The translations under genes were made by a program, and so were the position numbers. A DNA stretch of 64,000 bases from Borreliella americana (lineage in GTDB: Bacteria > Spirochaetota > Spirochaetia > Borreliales > Borreliaceae), in assembly GCF_021043605.1 (NCBI RefSeq), contig NZ_JAJNFB010000004.1:23024-87023 (forward strand), read 5' to 3'. Position 1 is the stretch's first letter; each line of letters starts with the position of its first letter. A model generated the notes under the pieces. It was not told the DNA's origin. It searched no databases and worked only from the letters and a program-made list of their open reading frames with translations. Shown here piece after piece: positions 24,424 to 34,092 of the stretch.

Positions 24424-26406
24424 ATGAACAGCAAAGTACAGCAAGAAATTGCAGATTTAAAGAAGTTGATTAGAAAGTGGGATAAAGAGTATTATGTTGA
24501 TTCTTTGCCCAGTGTTGAAGATTTTGTATATGATCAGCATGTTTTAAGGCTTCAAGAGCTAGAAAGTAAGTATCCCGAATATAAAACCTTAGATTCTCCT
24601 ACTCTTAGATTTGGTAGTGATCTTTTAAACGACTTTAAAGAGGTCAAACATTCTGCTCCTATATTAAGTCTTGATAAGGTTTATGATCTTAATTTGCTAA
24701 AATCATGGATATATAAGATTGATTTTAATAATTCTTTTAATATTTCTGTTGAGCCAAAGATTGATGGATGTTCTATTGTTCTTTATTATAAAGATGGCGT
24801 CCTTGAAAAAGCTCTTACTAGGGGTAATGGAAAATTTGGCAATGACGTTACTAAAAACATTAGAACTATTAGATATATTCCTTTACTTCTTGATGAAAAA
24901 GTTGATTTAGTATTAAGGGGCGAAGTTTATATTACTAAAGAAAATTTTTTAAAAATAAATAAGTTTTTGGGAAAGCCTTATACCAATTCTAGAAATTTGG
25001 CTTCGGGAATACTTAGAAGGGTTGATAGTAGAGAGGTTGCTAATTTTCCTTTAAATATTTTCATTTATGATTTTTTGAATGCTGGATTGGAGTTTAAAAC
25101 AAATGATTTGGCTATTGCAAGACTTAAGAAATTGGGTTTTAAAGTCAATCCTTTGATTAGGTTTTTTGATCAAAAAAGTTCGCTTGGAGAAGTTTTAAGC
25201 TATATAGCAGATATAACAAAAAAAAGAGATTCTTTTGAATATGAAATAGATGGTGTTGTTCTTAAGGTTAGTGATTTTGCCTTAAGAGAAAGGTTAGGGT
25301 ATACTGTGCATCATCCTAAATGGGCAATGGCTTACAAATTTGAAGCACTTTCGGGTTTTAGTAGAGTAAATAGCATTGTTTTACAGGTGGGACGTAGTGG
25401 TAAAATTACTCCGGTTGCTAATATTGATAAAGTTTTTGTTTCAGGAGCTTTTATTACTAGCGCAACATTACACAATCAAGATTATATAACTTCTATTGGT
25501 TTGAATGTTGGTGATGTTGTTAAAGTTTCAAGAAGAGGAGATGTAATTCCTGCTGTTGAAATGGTGATAAATAAATTTTCAACAGGATTTTTTAAAGTTC
25601 CTAATAATTGTCCAGCTTGCGAAACGGCTGTAGTAAAAGAGGGGGCACATTTTTTTTGTCCAAATAATAATTGTCCTTCAGTAGCAGTTGAGAGAATAAA
25701 ATATTTTTGTAGTAAAAATTGTATGGATATTGAAGGATTTTCCGACAAGATAATTTCTTTTCTTTTTGAAAAAAAATTTATTTCTTCAGAAATTGATCTT
25801 TATACATTTGATTTTTATAAACTTCTTGAATTTAAAGGGTTTAAAGATAGAAAGATAAATAATTTGATAAATTCAATTGAAGCTAGCAAAAAAAAGCCAT
25901 TTAGTAAATTGCTTCTTAGCATGGGAATTAAAGATTTAGGGGAAAACACAATAAGGTTGTTATTTCTTAATAATTTAAATTCATTTTCAAAGCTTTTTAA
26001 GCTTTGTCAAGACAGAGATTTTGCATTTTCAACATTGCTTAAAATTAAAGGCATAGGAGAAAAAATTGCTCTAAATATTATTGGAGCTTTTAATGATTCA
26101 ATAATGATTAATAAGTTTAAATTTTTTGAAAATTTGAAATTTAAAATGGAAGAGTTTATTGCGATTGATGATGAAAATAAGTTATTGGTCGGCAAAAAGT
26201 TTTGCATTACTGGAGCTTTTAATGGTTATTCCAGGGCTATTGTTATTGACAAGCTAAAAAATAAAGGAGCAATTTTTAACACTTGTGTGACCAGGAGTTT
26301 GGATTTTCTTGTTGTAGGAGAAAAAGCTGGATCAAAGCTTAAGAAAGCTTTGAGTTTAAATATAAAAATTATGTCTTTTGAAGACATAAAAAGTTGCTTG
26401 GATTAG
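24424..26406 (+). CDS. ligA: NAD-dependent DNA ligase
   Basis: A 660-residue ligase with the adenylated Lys112 in EPKIDG (KxDG). An OB-fold (VGRSGKITPVAN), a four-Cys zinc finger (CPAC ... CPNNNCP) and helix-hairpin-helix repeats (MGIKDLGENT, KIKGIGEKIA) follow, with a C-terminal BRCT domain (KKFCITGAFNGYSR). All parts of a bacterial LigA are present. The start codon lacks a visible ribosome site: the bases before ATG read TTTTACCCT. Confidence 0.96.
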   Translation: MNSKVQQEIADLKKLIRKWDKEYYVDSLPSVEDFVYDQHVLRLQELESKYPEYKTLDSPTLRFGSDLLNDFKEVKHSAPILSLDKVYDLNLLKSWIYKIDFNNSFNISVEPKIDGCSIVLYYKDGVLEKALTRGNGKFGNDVTKNIRTIRYIPLLLDEKVDLVLRGEVYITKENFLKINKFLGKPYTNSRNLASGILRRVDSREVANFPLNIFIYDFLNAGLEFKTNDLAIARLKKLGFKVNPLIRFFDQKSSLGEVLSYIADITKKRDSFEYEIDGVVLKVSDFALRERLGYTVHHPKWAMAYKFEALSGFSRVNSIVLQVGRSGKITPVANIDKVFVSGAFITSATLHNQDYITSIGLNVGDVVKVSRRGDVIPAVEMVINKFSTGFFKVPNNCPACETAVVKEGAHFFCPNNNCPSVAVERIKYFCSKNCMDIEGFSDKIISFLFEKKFISSEIDLYTFDFYKLLEFKGFKDRKINNLINSIEASKKKPFSKLLLSMGIKDLGENTIRLLFLNNLNSFSKLFKLCQDRDFAFSTLLKIKGIGEKIALNIIGAFNDSIMINKFKFFENLKFKMEEFIAIDDENKLLVGKKFCITGAFNGYSRAIVIDKLKNKGAIFNTCVTRSLDFLVVGEKAGSKLKKALSLNIKIMSFEDIKSCLD

Positions 26407-26425
26407 TTGTAAAAAGTGCTTATTT

Positions 26426-27919
26426 TTATTTAATTATTTTTATTTGCTTAAATGCAGGCTTTAGGTTTTTATACATAATTCCTAGTTCGTGGATATTTTT
26501 GACTTCTATTAAGTTTCTAAAAAATTCTTCTTTATTTTTTAGAGTAGGGTTAATAAAATATTTTTCAAATTTATATTTTGAAATTATTTCATGATTTTTT
26601 AAAGCTTCATTCAAATTGTTAGTTGGATCTATTTCAATATAGTATGTATTTTCTTTTTTAAATGCAAATTGATTTCCCCTTTCTTTAAATTTATAGTTAT
26701 TAAGATATATATCGGGATAAATTTGAAAATCGGCTGTTTTGATCATAGTTGTTTTTGGGATGCTTTTAGTATTTTCTTCTAGATTTTGGCTTTCATTTTT
26801 TTCTATGGGCTTTAAATATTCTTTTTCTAATTTTTTATTTTCTCCTAAGTCGTCATTTTTATTTGTAATACTTGGAATGAAAGTTTCTTCGTTTAAGGGT
26901 TTTTGATAAATTTCTTTTTTTTTAAAATTTTTTAATTCTTTTTGAAGTTTTAAAATAGTCTCTTCATTCTCCTTTATTTTGTCTTCTAATTCTTTGAATT
27001 TGTGTTTATCGGTTCTTATTTTTCTTTGATTTTCTTTGTTTATTGCTTCATTTGCGCTGATTTTTCTTTTTAGATCATTGATTATTCTTCCTATTGAAGA
27101 TAAGTTTTCCTCAATTTCTTCTAAGTTTTTATCTGAGTTATCTTTTTTTTTTAAATTTCTTAATTCTCTTTGCAAGTCTAAAATAGTGTTTTCATTTTCG
27201 TTGATTCTGTCTTCAAGGTCATCGATGTTTTTTTCGTTAATAGCATAATATTTTTCGTTTTCATGAAGATTTTCTTTTAGATTTTTTATTATTCCTTCAT
27301 TAGAAGGATAATTGTCCTCATTTGCTTCTTCAGTTCCATCATTATATTCATAATTGTCTTCAAAATCATCATCATCATCCTCTTCTTCAATGCTTTCAAT
27401 ATCTATTTTTTCGTAATTTTCATCTTCTTTGGGCTTGTTTTTTTTATTAAGGAGCTTTTTTATTTCTACTATTTCATTTTTTAATTTATTGGTTAAAATT
27501 TCATATTTTTTTGCTTTTTTTTCGATTGATTCTATTTTTTTATTTTCATTTTCCAATGTTTTTTGATTTTTGGTTTTTAAAAGCTTTTCTATATTTTTAA
27601 TTTTATTTTCATAATTTTCAATTACAGATTTTAGATCATTTTCGTCCATTCTTTTTTTAGGCAGGTTTTTGTCTCTTATATTTTCTGGCAATTTTAGATC
27701 TTTGCCCTTTTTAAGGTCTTCATAAGAAACTGTGTTTTTGTTTAAATGTTTTAAGGTATTTATTTGATCGCTTTTATTCCCAGAATTTTTAAATTCTTCA
27801 CTTAAGTCTTCTAGAGGAATTTCAATGCTAGAGTAACTTATTGTATTATTAGCCCCAAATAATGATATACATAAAAGTATTATAAAATACTTAAAGCTTC
27901 GATTTTTTGTTTTATTCAT
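26426..27919 (-). CDS. Exported acidic coiled-coil protein
   Basis: A 497-residue protein with a signal-like N-terminus (about 1-29) and long lysine- and glutamate-rich heptads from 90 to 360. A very acidic patch with five Asp in a row lies at about 185-200. Two similar cassettes, NENENTILDLQRELRNLKKK and KENEETILKLQKELKNFKKK, show an internal duplication. The last 90 residues form a small separate domain (YYIEIDPTNNLNEAL). I do not recognise the family. It may span the periplasm as a structural rod; this is inference. Confidence 0.65.
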   Translation of the reverse strand: MNKTKNRSFKYFIILLCISLFGANNTISYSSIEIPLEDLSEEFKNSGNKSDQINTLKHLNKNTVSYEDLKKGKDLKLPENIRDKNLPKKRMDENDLKSVIENYENKIKNIEKLLKTKNQKTLENENKKIESIEKKAKKYEILTNKLKNEIVEIKKLLNKKNKPKEDENYEKIDIESIEEEDDDDDFEDNYEYNDGTEEANEDNYPSNEGIIKNLKENLHENEKYYAINEKNIDDLEDRINENENTILDLQRELRNLKKKDNSDKNLEEIEENLSSIGRIINDLKRKISANEAINKENQRKIRTDKHKFKELEDKIKENEETILKLQKELKNFKKKEIYQKPLNEETFIPSITNKNDDLGENKKLEKEYLKPIEKNESQNLEENTKSIPKTTMIKTADFQIYPDIYLNNYKFKERGNQFAFKKENTYYIEIDPTNNLNEALKNHEIISKYKFEKYFINPTLKNKEEFFRNLIEVKNIHELGIMYKNLKPAFKQIKIIK

Positions 27920-28187
27920 AAGGTCCTTGTTTTTATTTAGAAAACATCTATAATTTATAATGTTAGCATAATTTGTCCATTTATCAAAAGGGATAGAAAA
28001 TCACGGGGGTAGGGCTATTTTTATTGACAAATAGTGTTGATTTCGAATTAGTTTTAAGTGAATTTTTATTAAGTTGTTTTAAGATTATTGCATATGTTTG
28101 TAAGGTTAGATGTTTTTGAGATTTTAGTTTTTTAGTCCTTTTTATTTATGCAACATTGGGTTCTTGCTAATTTAATTTTTTTGTTTA

Positions 28188-30065
28188 GTGGGGTTTGTGA
28201 GTTTGACAAATGTGGATGCGCATGAATTTTGGGCTTTGCCAGTTTGCTGCAATGTTAAAGATTCTTTTATTGAAGATTTTAGTTTTGTAGATGAACATGT
28301 AAATTCAATTTTTAGCATCAGCTATAAAGATAATATAACTTTAAAGTTTAGAGATTTTGTTGATTCTAATGAATTTAATTTAAAGCTTTTTGATAATAAA
28401 ATAAGCTTTAAAGGTCAAGTTCCTTTGGTTTTGTATTCAGATAATTTGGATTATTTGCTAAAAGCAGAAAAAAGTGTTCTTTTTAATCTAAGAGTTGGCG
28501 ATGTGAGTAATAGTTATTCTTCTGGATTTACAAAGAAAGAATCTGAAACTTGCAATGTTTTGAATGCTTGTTATGAATTTAGTGATTACAATAGTTTTTC
28601 AAACGACTTTATTTTAGTTAAAACATTTTTTGATTCTGAAAATTTAATTATTGATGCCAATGTAGACAATATTTCTTTTTTAAAATTTTTTATTAGTGAA
28701 AATTTTGGTATAAGTAAAGATAAAATAAAAATCAATTCTCTTGATAATTACTGGTCTAGCTCTATTTTTCCTATTTCTTTTAATGCAATTTTACAAGGCA
28801 TTGCAATTTCAAAAAAGATTAATAAAAAGGTTAATGTTGTTTACTACAAAAGACATTTTGGAATTTTAGATAATTTAAGTTTAACTTTTTCAGTTTCTAA
28901 TTGTTTATTGGCAGATAATAAGCTTTCAAAGATTATTTTAGAAGTTATAATAAATAGACCTTTAAATTTTTTATATAAGTTTTATTTTAAATTTATTAAT
29001 AATATTTTTAAAAATTTGTTTTTTGATGGGTTTTTAGAAATTTTTTTTGTTGAGAATAAAAGTGATTTTGTCTTTTTTTATGACAATCTTTTGGCATTTG
29101 AGACTTCTGTTTATAATTTTATTTATTCCAATTTTTATAATATTGCTTTATCGATGTCTTGTGAGCCAATAGGTTATTTACTTACGCAGATTAAAGGCGA
29201 TTATACTAGTTTTTTGAAAATTTTTAAAAAACTAGATTTAAAAAATTCTTTAATAAAGAAATCTTCTGTTTTAAGTGTTAATAAGGATTATGATATTTTT
29301 GATACTAGTCGAAGGGGAGTCGGTTTTGCTTATGCAAGTTCAAACACCTATTTTTTAAGTGAAGAGCAATATGTTGTTGCTTTCTTGTATAAGGATGAAT
29401 TAAATGTATTTTTGCCCTACAGTATTATTGACAACAATTTAAGCAACTATTTGAAAAATAGCTTAGCCAAAACACTGGACTTGACCTATAGCAGTGTAAA
29501 TTTTTTGATAGACGAGAGCGTATTAGATTTTGATAATTTTTATAATCTTCTTTTTAAAGATCCTTATTTAATTGAAAAAGCAATTTTAAGCATTAAGGAC
29601 AATTTTTCTTCTTTGATAGATGCAGATTTTATAAATGAATATCCTATAGTTTTTAAGGAAAAAATATCTATTGGTGGTGTTAATGATTGTGTGCTTGGGT
29701 GTTCTGTTGAACTTAAATTTGAATTTTATTCTCTTAGTACTGTTTTTAGCAATGTAAGCTTTTTTGTAGAGCAAGGCAAATTTACCAAGCTTAAGTTAAA
29801 TAACAAGAGAATTCGTACAATATTTGGATTGGCAGTTGATTATGTATTTTGCCGTGCTAATGTAAGTTGTGATATTAAAGATTGTTTAAGTCTAGAGTTT
29901 ATTGAAGATGGCGAGTTTATTTTTTCTTTTAGAAGTGTTTTTGTTGTTTCTGTTTCTGCAATTCGAACTGCTTTGATTCAGGTATTTAATTTCAATGTAA
30001 GCAGCACCCCTCTTGATTTTGAAGAAATTTTAAATAGTTGGAGTATAAAAATTGACGCTAATTAA
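28188..30065 (+). CDS. Degenerate molybdopterin (large) subunit of xanthine dehydrogenase family
   Basis: A 625-residue protein, usually called hypothetical. I match it by eye to the large subunit of molybdenum hydroxylases. The start has the hammerhead-like layout. ISFLKFFISENFGISKDKI mirrors the segment before the GGGFGGK loop, but the glycine loop itself is gone. SRRGVGFAY sits in the position of GRGIA. The end, AIRTALIQVFNFNVSSTPLD, matches the A(I/V)..A(I/V).......P.T.E.(V/I) tail. The GEPP motif with the catalytic Glu is replaced by SFRS. It is shorter than the usual 700-770. The start is uncertain (GTG at 28188 or 28197, TTG at 28203). It overlaps the next gene by 14 bases. Confidence 0.6.
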   Translation: MGFVSLTNVDAHEFWALPVCCNVKDSFIEDFSFVDEHVNSIFSISYKDNITLKFRDFVDSNEFNLKLFDNKISFKGQVPLVLYSDNLDYLLKAEKSVLFNLRVGDVSNSYSSGFTKKESETCNVLNACYEFSDYNSFSNDFILVKTFFDSENLIIDANVDNISFLKFFISENFGISKDKIKINSLDNYWSSSIFPISFNAILQGIAISKKINKKVNVVYYKRHFGILDNLSLTFSVSNCLLADNKLSKIILEVIINRPLNFLYKFYFKFINNIFKNLFFDGFLEIFFVENKSDFVFFYDNLLAFETSVYNFIYSNFYNIALSMSCEPIGYLLTQIKGDYTSFLKIFKKLDLKNSLIKKSSVLSVNKDYDIFDTSRRGVGFAYASSNTYFLSEEQYVVAFLYKDELNVFLPYSIIDNNLSNYLKNSLAKTLDLTYSSVNFLIDESVLDFDNFYNLLFKDPYLIEKAILSIKDNFSSLIDADFINEYPIVFKEKISIGGVNDCVLGCSVELKFEFYSLSTVFSNVSFFVEQGKFTKLKLNNKRIRTIFGLAVDYVFCRANVSCDIKDCLSLEFIEDGEFIFSFRSVFVVSVSAIRTALIQVFNFNVSSTPLDFEEILNSWSIKIDAN

Positions 30066-30519
30066 TTTTAATTTAAATGGAGAGAGTATTTCAAAAAAGA
30101 TTAGTCTTTCTTTGGGGACCAGGAATCTTTTGGATTCTGTTTTTTTTGCTAATAGCAATAGTTTGGAGTATATTGTTAACAACAGATTTTTTTTAATTTT
30201 ATTGGATTTCAAACTTGTTTATTCTGATTTAATTCCTGCTTTTATTTTAAATGGTCGGAGTGTAGTTACCTTTGAAGGACTTAAGAAAAAAAGGTTTTAT
30301 AAGCACGTGCAAAAGATTTTATTAGAAGACGATTTTAATTTTTGTAGCAATTGTTTTGAATCCAATGTTTTGTTGTTTTATTACTTTTTGGAAAACGAGA
30401 TTGTAAGCAAATCAGATATTTTAGGCTATAGAAAGTCATTAAAATGCAATTGTATGGATGTTGATACTTTTTTATCTCTCTATTTGAAAGCTGAAGAATT
30501 GTATAGAAAAAATGGCTAA
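30052..30519 (+). CDS. Iron-sulphur (small) subunit of xanthine dehydrogenase family, one cluster site lost
   Basis: A 155-residue protein with the layout of CoxS/XdhC-type small subunits. The N-terminal INFNLNGESISKKIS is the beta-grasp start, and IPAFILNGRSVVTFEGL matches the S-C-L-x-P ... V-x-T-I-E-G-L block. The plant-type [2Fe-2S] cysteines are all absent. The second, helical cluster site is kept: Cys98-x2-Cys101 and Cys132-x-Cys134. The TTG start has GGAG eight bases upstream, inside the end of the large-subunit gene. It overlaps the third gene by 8 bases. Confidence 0.65.
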   Translation: MTLINFNLNGESISKKISLSLGTRNLLDSVFFANSNSLEYIVNNRFFLILLDFKLVYSDLIPAFILNGRSVVTFEGLKKKRFYKHVQKILLEDDFNFCSNCFESNVLLFYYFLENEIVSKSDILGYRKSLKCNCMDVDTFLSLYLKAEELYRKNG

Positions 30520-31381
30520 TGTTAAGGTTTATTACCCCGAAAGTTTTAATATACTATCTAATTTATTTAACAAAAATTTAAATAATTATATCATTTATAA
30601 TGAGCTAGATTTTAAAAAAAATCCCAATTTGTTTAATAGAGAAACACCTATTGATAATTTTTTTGTTGTTGGTAATTTTGAAAAATTCAATAAGGTATCT
30701 TTAAGGGGTAATTTTCTTGAGATGGGACCTTGTGTTACTTACAACGAGATACTTCAGATTGGTAAGAAAAATATTCCAAGTTTGTTTTATGAATTTATTT
30801 CAAAATTTAATGATAAAATATATTTAAATAGTATTAACCTTGCAAATGGGTTTTATTATAAAAACACTGTTTTTGATATTTATCCCTTGTTGCTAAGTCT
30901 TGATGCTCAAATTGAGTTTAAAAATGTTTTAACCAAAAAAACATATGTTTTTAGTGCTTATAATTTAAATAGAACTGAGTATATTGCAAATCGAAACACT
31001 GTTCTTGTTACTAAATTTAAATTTCCAATGATGAATTTATGGAACAGAAGCTTTTATCATAAAATATTTTTCAATACCTTGTCTTTTGACATTTTAGAAG
31101 AAGCAGACATTATTTTTATATGTATTCTTTTAAACATAAAAAGAGTCATTATAAATGATTTTTTGTTAAAGATATTTTATGATGACAAAGTGATAGTCAT
31201 AAAGGATTTCCAGATTTTGCTTTTAAACAAATCTTTGCCGCTTTCATTTTCTGAGATAGAAAATTCTCTTAAAATGTTAGATAGAAATATAAGAGATTCT
31301 AAAAATTTCAATATAGGAGAGAGAAATTTAAAGCTAATAAAGAATTTTTATTTAGACATATTAATGGGTTGTAATTTTTAA
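30512..31381 (+). CDS. Degenerate FAD-binding (medium) subunit of xanthine dehydrogenase family
   Basis: A 289-residue protein with the CoxM/XdhB pattern. LEMGPCVTYNEI (69-80) stands for L.IGA.VTH.EI, SINLANG (107-113) for TIGGN(I/L), DIYPLLLSLDAQIEF (122-136) for D..P.LLAL.A.V, and VLVTKFKFP for the later strand. The glycine pairs of both FAD loops are replaced, so flavin binding is doubtful. The C-terminal CO-dehydrogenase-like domain is recognisable only by length. The three genes are intact and coupled, which argues for selection rather than decay. Confidence 0.6.
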   Translation: MANVKVYYPESFNILSNLFNKNLNNYIIYNELDFKKNPNLFNRETPIDNFFVVGNFEKFNKVSLRGNFLEMGPCVTYNEILQIGKKNIPSLFYEFISKFNDKIYLNSINLANGFYYKNTVFDIYPLLLSLDAQIEFKNVLTKKTYVFSAYNLNRTEYIANRNTVLVTKFKFPMMNLWNRSFYHKIFFNTLSFDILEEADIIFICILLNIKRVIINDFLLKIFYDDKVIVIKDFQILLLNKSLPLSFSEIENSLKMLDRNIRDSKNFNIGERNLKLIKNFYLDILMGCNF

Positions 31382-31517
31382 TTGTTCGAATAAGTTTAAT
31401 TACTATCTTTAGTATGTTATATTTCTTATATAAAGGGAATATATAATTTATTTTTATGTATTATAATGTAAAAAGTTAATCAAAAAATAATATTCATAAT
31501 GAGGGGTTTCTGTACTT

Positions 31518-31778
31518 ATGGTAAAAAAAGAAGCAATTATTAAGGCTGTAAACGGTTTGCATGTTAGGCCTGCATCAACTTTTGTAAAAAAAGCTAAAGA
31601 GTATTCTAGCGAGATAACAATAGAATCCGATGGAAAGTCTGTTAGCGGGAAAAGTTTGTTCAGGCTTCAAACTTTGGAATTATCATCAGGTAAAAAGCTT
31701 TTGATATGTGCTGATGGTGAGGATGAGGAGATTGCTGCTTCAGAGCTTGCAGAGCTTATCGAATCTTTTAAGGAATGA
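31518..31778 (+). CDS. ptsH: PTS phosphocarrier HPr
   Basis: An 86-residue HPr. NGLHVRPAS gives the phosphorylated His15, and Ser46 in GKSLFRL lies at the regulatory serine position. It carries phosphate from enzyme I to sugar-specific EIIA proteins. It is the first gene of a ptsH-ptsI-crr operon; GAGGGG lies upstream of the ATG. HPr kinase is not in the window. Confidence 0.96.
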   Translation: MVKKEAIIKAVNGLHVRPASTFVKKAKEYSSEITIESDGKSVSGKSLFRLQTLELSSGKKLLICADGEDEEIAASELAELIESFKE

Positions 31779-31798
31779 ATTTTAGAAGGATTTAAGTT

Positions 31799-33520
31799 AT
31801 GACTTTATCGGGCAAAAGAATATCCAAAGGTATAGGCATTGGAGAAGTTCTTTGTATTAGTAAAAATTTTGATAAAATTATAAGTAGAGAAAAAATAGAT
31901 TTTTCTCAGATTGATAGTGAAATATCAAAATTCAATAAAGCCAAGTCAAAAGCAATTCAAGCTCTTAAGGATCTTGAAAAAAAAGCCGTGCTTCAATTTG
32001 GAGATGATAAAAAAGGCATTTTTGAAGGGCAAGTGTTGATTGTTGAAGACGATGAACTTTCTGAGTTTGTTATTGAGCTTATTACAAAGGAAAATTATAG
32101 CGCCGCTTATTCTATTTATTTAGCGTTTGAAAATTTGGTTAAAAGTGTAGAAGATTATAAAGATCCTTATTTAAAAGAAAGAGCGTCTGATTATAAGGAC
32201 ATTATAAATAGATTAATTTCTATCATTTTAGGCCAAGTATCCGATTTTTCTGAGATTAATAAAGATATTATTCTTGTTACCGAAGAATTAACCCCATCTG
32301 ATACCATGCAATTTGACTTAAATTATGTTAAAGGGTTTTTAACTGCTGTTGGAGGAGAAACTTCTCATGCTGCTATTTTAGCAAGAACAATGGGGCTTCC
32401 AGCGCTTGTTATGACTTTGTCAGATATTGATGCGTTAAAGGATGGTGATAAAATAGTAATTGATGCAATATCTTCTATTGTTATTAAAAATCCTTCTTCT
32501 GATGAGATTGATCTTTATGAAGGTAAGATTTTGCGTCAAGTGGAAATGGAAAAAGAGCTTTTTTCTTTAAAAGATAAAGATGCTGAAACAAAAGATGGTA
32601 TAAAGGTGTTTTTAAAGGCAAATATTGGAACACCTGTTGATATTACCTATGTTAATAAATATGGTGTTGAGGGAATAGGTCTTTTTAGAACAGAGTTCTT
32701 ATATATGAGATCTTTACAACCTCCAACAGAAGATGAGCAGTTTGAAACTTATAAGAGAGTTATAGAAACAATGGAAAAGAAAGGGGTTGTTACTATTCGT
32801 ACTCTTGATGTTGGCGGGGATAAAGAAATTCCTTATCTTAATTTTAAGAAAGAGGAAAATCCCTTTTTGGGCTTTCGAGCGCTTAGGATGTATAAGGAAT
32901 ATGAGGAATTAATCCAAGCACAGTTTAATGCTATTTTTAGAGCCAGTCATTATGGGAAGATAAGGGTAATGGTTCCTATGCTTACCAGATATGAAGAGAT
33001 TGAAACAATAGAATATTTTGTGAATAATGCAAAAATCAACTTAAAGTCTAGAGGATTGCCTTTTGATGAAAATTTGGAAGTGGGTTGCATGATAGAAGTT
33101 CCTTCTGCGGCTTTAATTCCCTCTAAACTTGCCAATAAATTGAAATTTTTTAGCATAGGAACTAACGATTTAACCCAATATGTTTTAGCTGTTGATCGTG
33201 GTAATCAAAAAATATCAAATTTATATGACAAGTATAATCCTGCTGTGTTGAAATTAATCAAAAAGGTTTTTGATGATGGGGTTAGTTCTGGAATTGATGT
33301 GTCTGTTTGTGGTGAGCTTGGAGGAGATGATGCTGGAGCGTTGCTTCTTGTAGGCCTTGGGTTTAGGTCTTTGAGTATGATTCCTAGTGCTACACTTAGA
33401 ATTAAATATTTGCTCAAAAAGTATACAATAATGGAATTGGAAGAATTGGCAAATAAGGTTTTAAATAGTGATTCCGAGCAAAAAACTTTAAGTTATTTTG
33501 ATAAATTTATAGGAGATTAA
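31799..33520 (+). CDS. ptsI: PTS enzyme I
   Basis: A 573-residue phosphoenolpyruvate-protein phosphotransferase. The active His190 is in GGETSHAAILART. The PEP-binding block LFRTEFLYM and the C-terminal CGELGGDDAG with its reactive Cys are both intact. Length is typical. It lies 20 bases after ptsH and is followed two bases later by crr. Confidence 0.97.
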   Translation: MTLSGKRISKGIGIGEVLCISKNFDKIISREKIDFSQIDSEISKFNKAKSKAIQALKDLEKKAVLQFGDDKKGIFEGQVLIVEDDELSEFVIELITKENYSAAYSIYLAFENLVKSVEDYKDPYLKERASDYKDIINRLISIILGQVSDFSEINKDIILVTEELTPSDTMQFDLNYVKGFLTAVGGETSHAAILARTMGLPALVMTLSDIDALKDGDKIVIDAISSIVIKNPSSDEIDLYEGKILRQVEMEKELFSLKDKDAETKDGIKVFLKANIGTPVDITYVNKYGVEGIGLFRTEFLYMRSLQPPTEDEQFETYKRVIETMEKKGVVTIRTLDVGGDKEIPYLNFKKEENPFLGFRALRMYKEYEELIQAQFNAIFRASHYGKIRVMVPMLTRYEEIETIEYFVNNAKINLKSRGLPFDENLEVGCMIEVPSAALIPSKLANKLKFFSIGTNDLTQYVLAVDRGNQKISNLYDKYNPAVLKLIKKVFDDGVSSGIDVSVCGELGGDDAGALLLVGLGFRSLSMIPSATLRIKYLLKKYTIMELEELANKVLNSDSEQKTLSYFDKFIGD

Positions 33521-33522
33521 TT

Positions 33523-34092
33523 ATGGGTTTTTTAGATTTTTTTAAAAAAACCGCTACATTGGATTTGATTGCTCCGATTAGTGGAAAAGTTATGTCAATT
33601 GATAAGGTTCCCGATGAAGCTTTTGCTGAAAAAATAGTTGGCGATGGAATTGCAATTCTTCCAACAAGTAATGAGTTGCTAGCGCCTTGTGATGGGAAAA
33701 TAGGTAAAATTTTTAAAACCAATCATGCCTTTAGTCTTGAAACTAAAGAAGGCGTTGAAATTTTTGTCCATTTTGGAATTAATACTCTTAATTTAAATGG
33801 CAAGGGTTTTACAAGAGTTGCTGAAGAGGGCATTAATGTTAAGCAAGGCGAAGTTATTATTAGACTTGATCTTGAATATTTAAAAGAGCATTCAGAATCT
33901 GTTATTACTCCGGTTGTTATTGCAAATTCTGATGAAGTTTCAAGCATAGAATATTCTTTTGGAAGGCTTGAAAATGATTCTGAATATATTTTGTTATCCT
34001 CGACTGTTTTAACAGAAGAAATTAGGCATAAAATATCTCAAACAAAGCCTGTTACAGCAGGCAAAGATTTGGTATTGCGAGTTAAAAAGTAA
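33523..34092 (+). CDS. crr: PTS glucose-type EIIA
   Basis: A 189-residue soluble EIIA of the glucose family, the phosphate donor to EIIBC proteins encoded elsewhere. His83 in EIFVHFGI is the phosphorylated residue and His68 in TNHAF its partner, matching His90 and His75 of E. coli. The N-terminal tail is amphipathic (MGFLDFFKK), as in other free EIIA-Glc proteins. The stop codon lies inside the terminator stem. Confidence 0.94.
   Translation: MGFLDFFKKTATLDLIAPISGKVMSIDKVPDEAFAEKIVGDGIAILPTSNELLAPCDGKIGKIFKTNHAFSLETKEGVEIFVHFGINTLNLNGKGFTRVAEEGINVKQGEVIIRLDLEYLKEHSESVITPVVIANSDEVSSIEYSFGRLENDSEYILLSSTVLTEEIRHKISQTKPVTAGKDLVLRVKK

Noticed and set aside
28024..28052. TTGACA at 28024-28029 as promoter of the XDH-like genes
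   Set aside because: At 17 bases the next hexamer is ATTAGT, a poor -10; kept only as a weak possibility.
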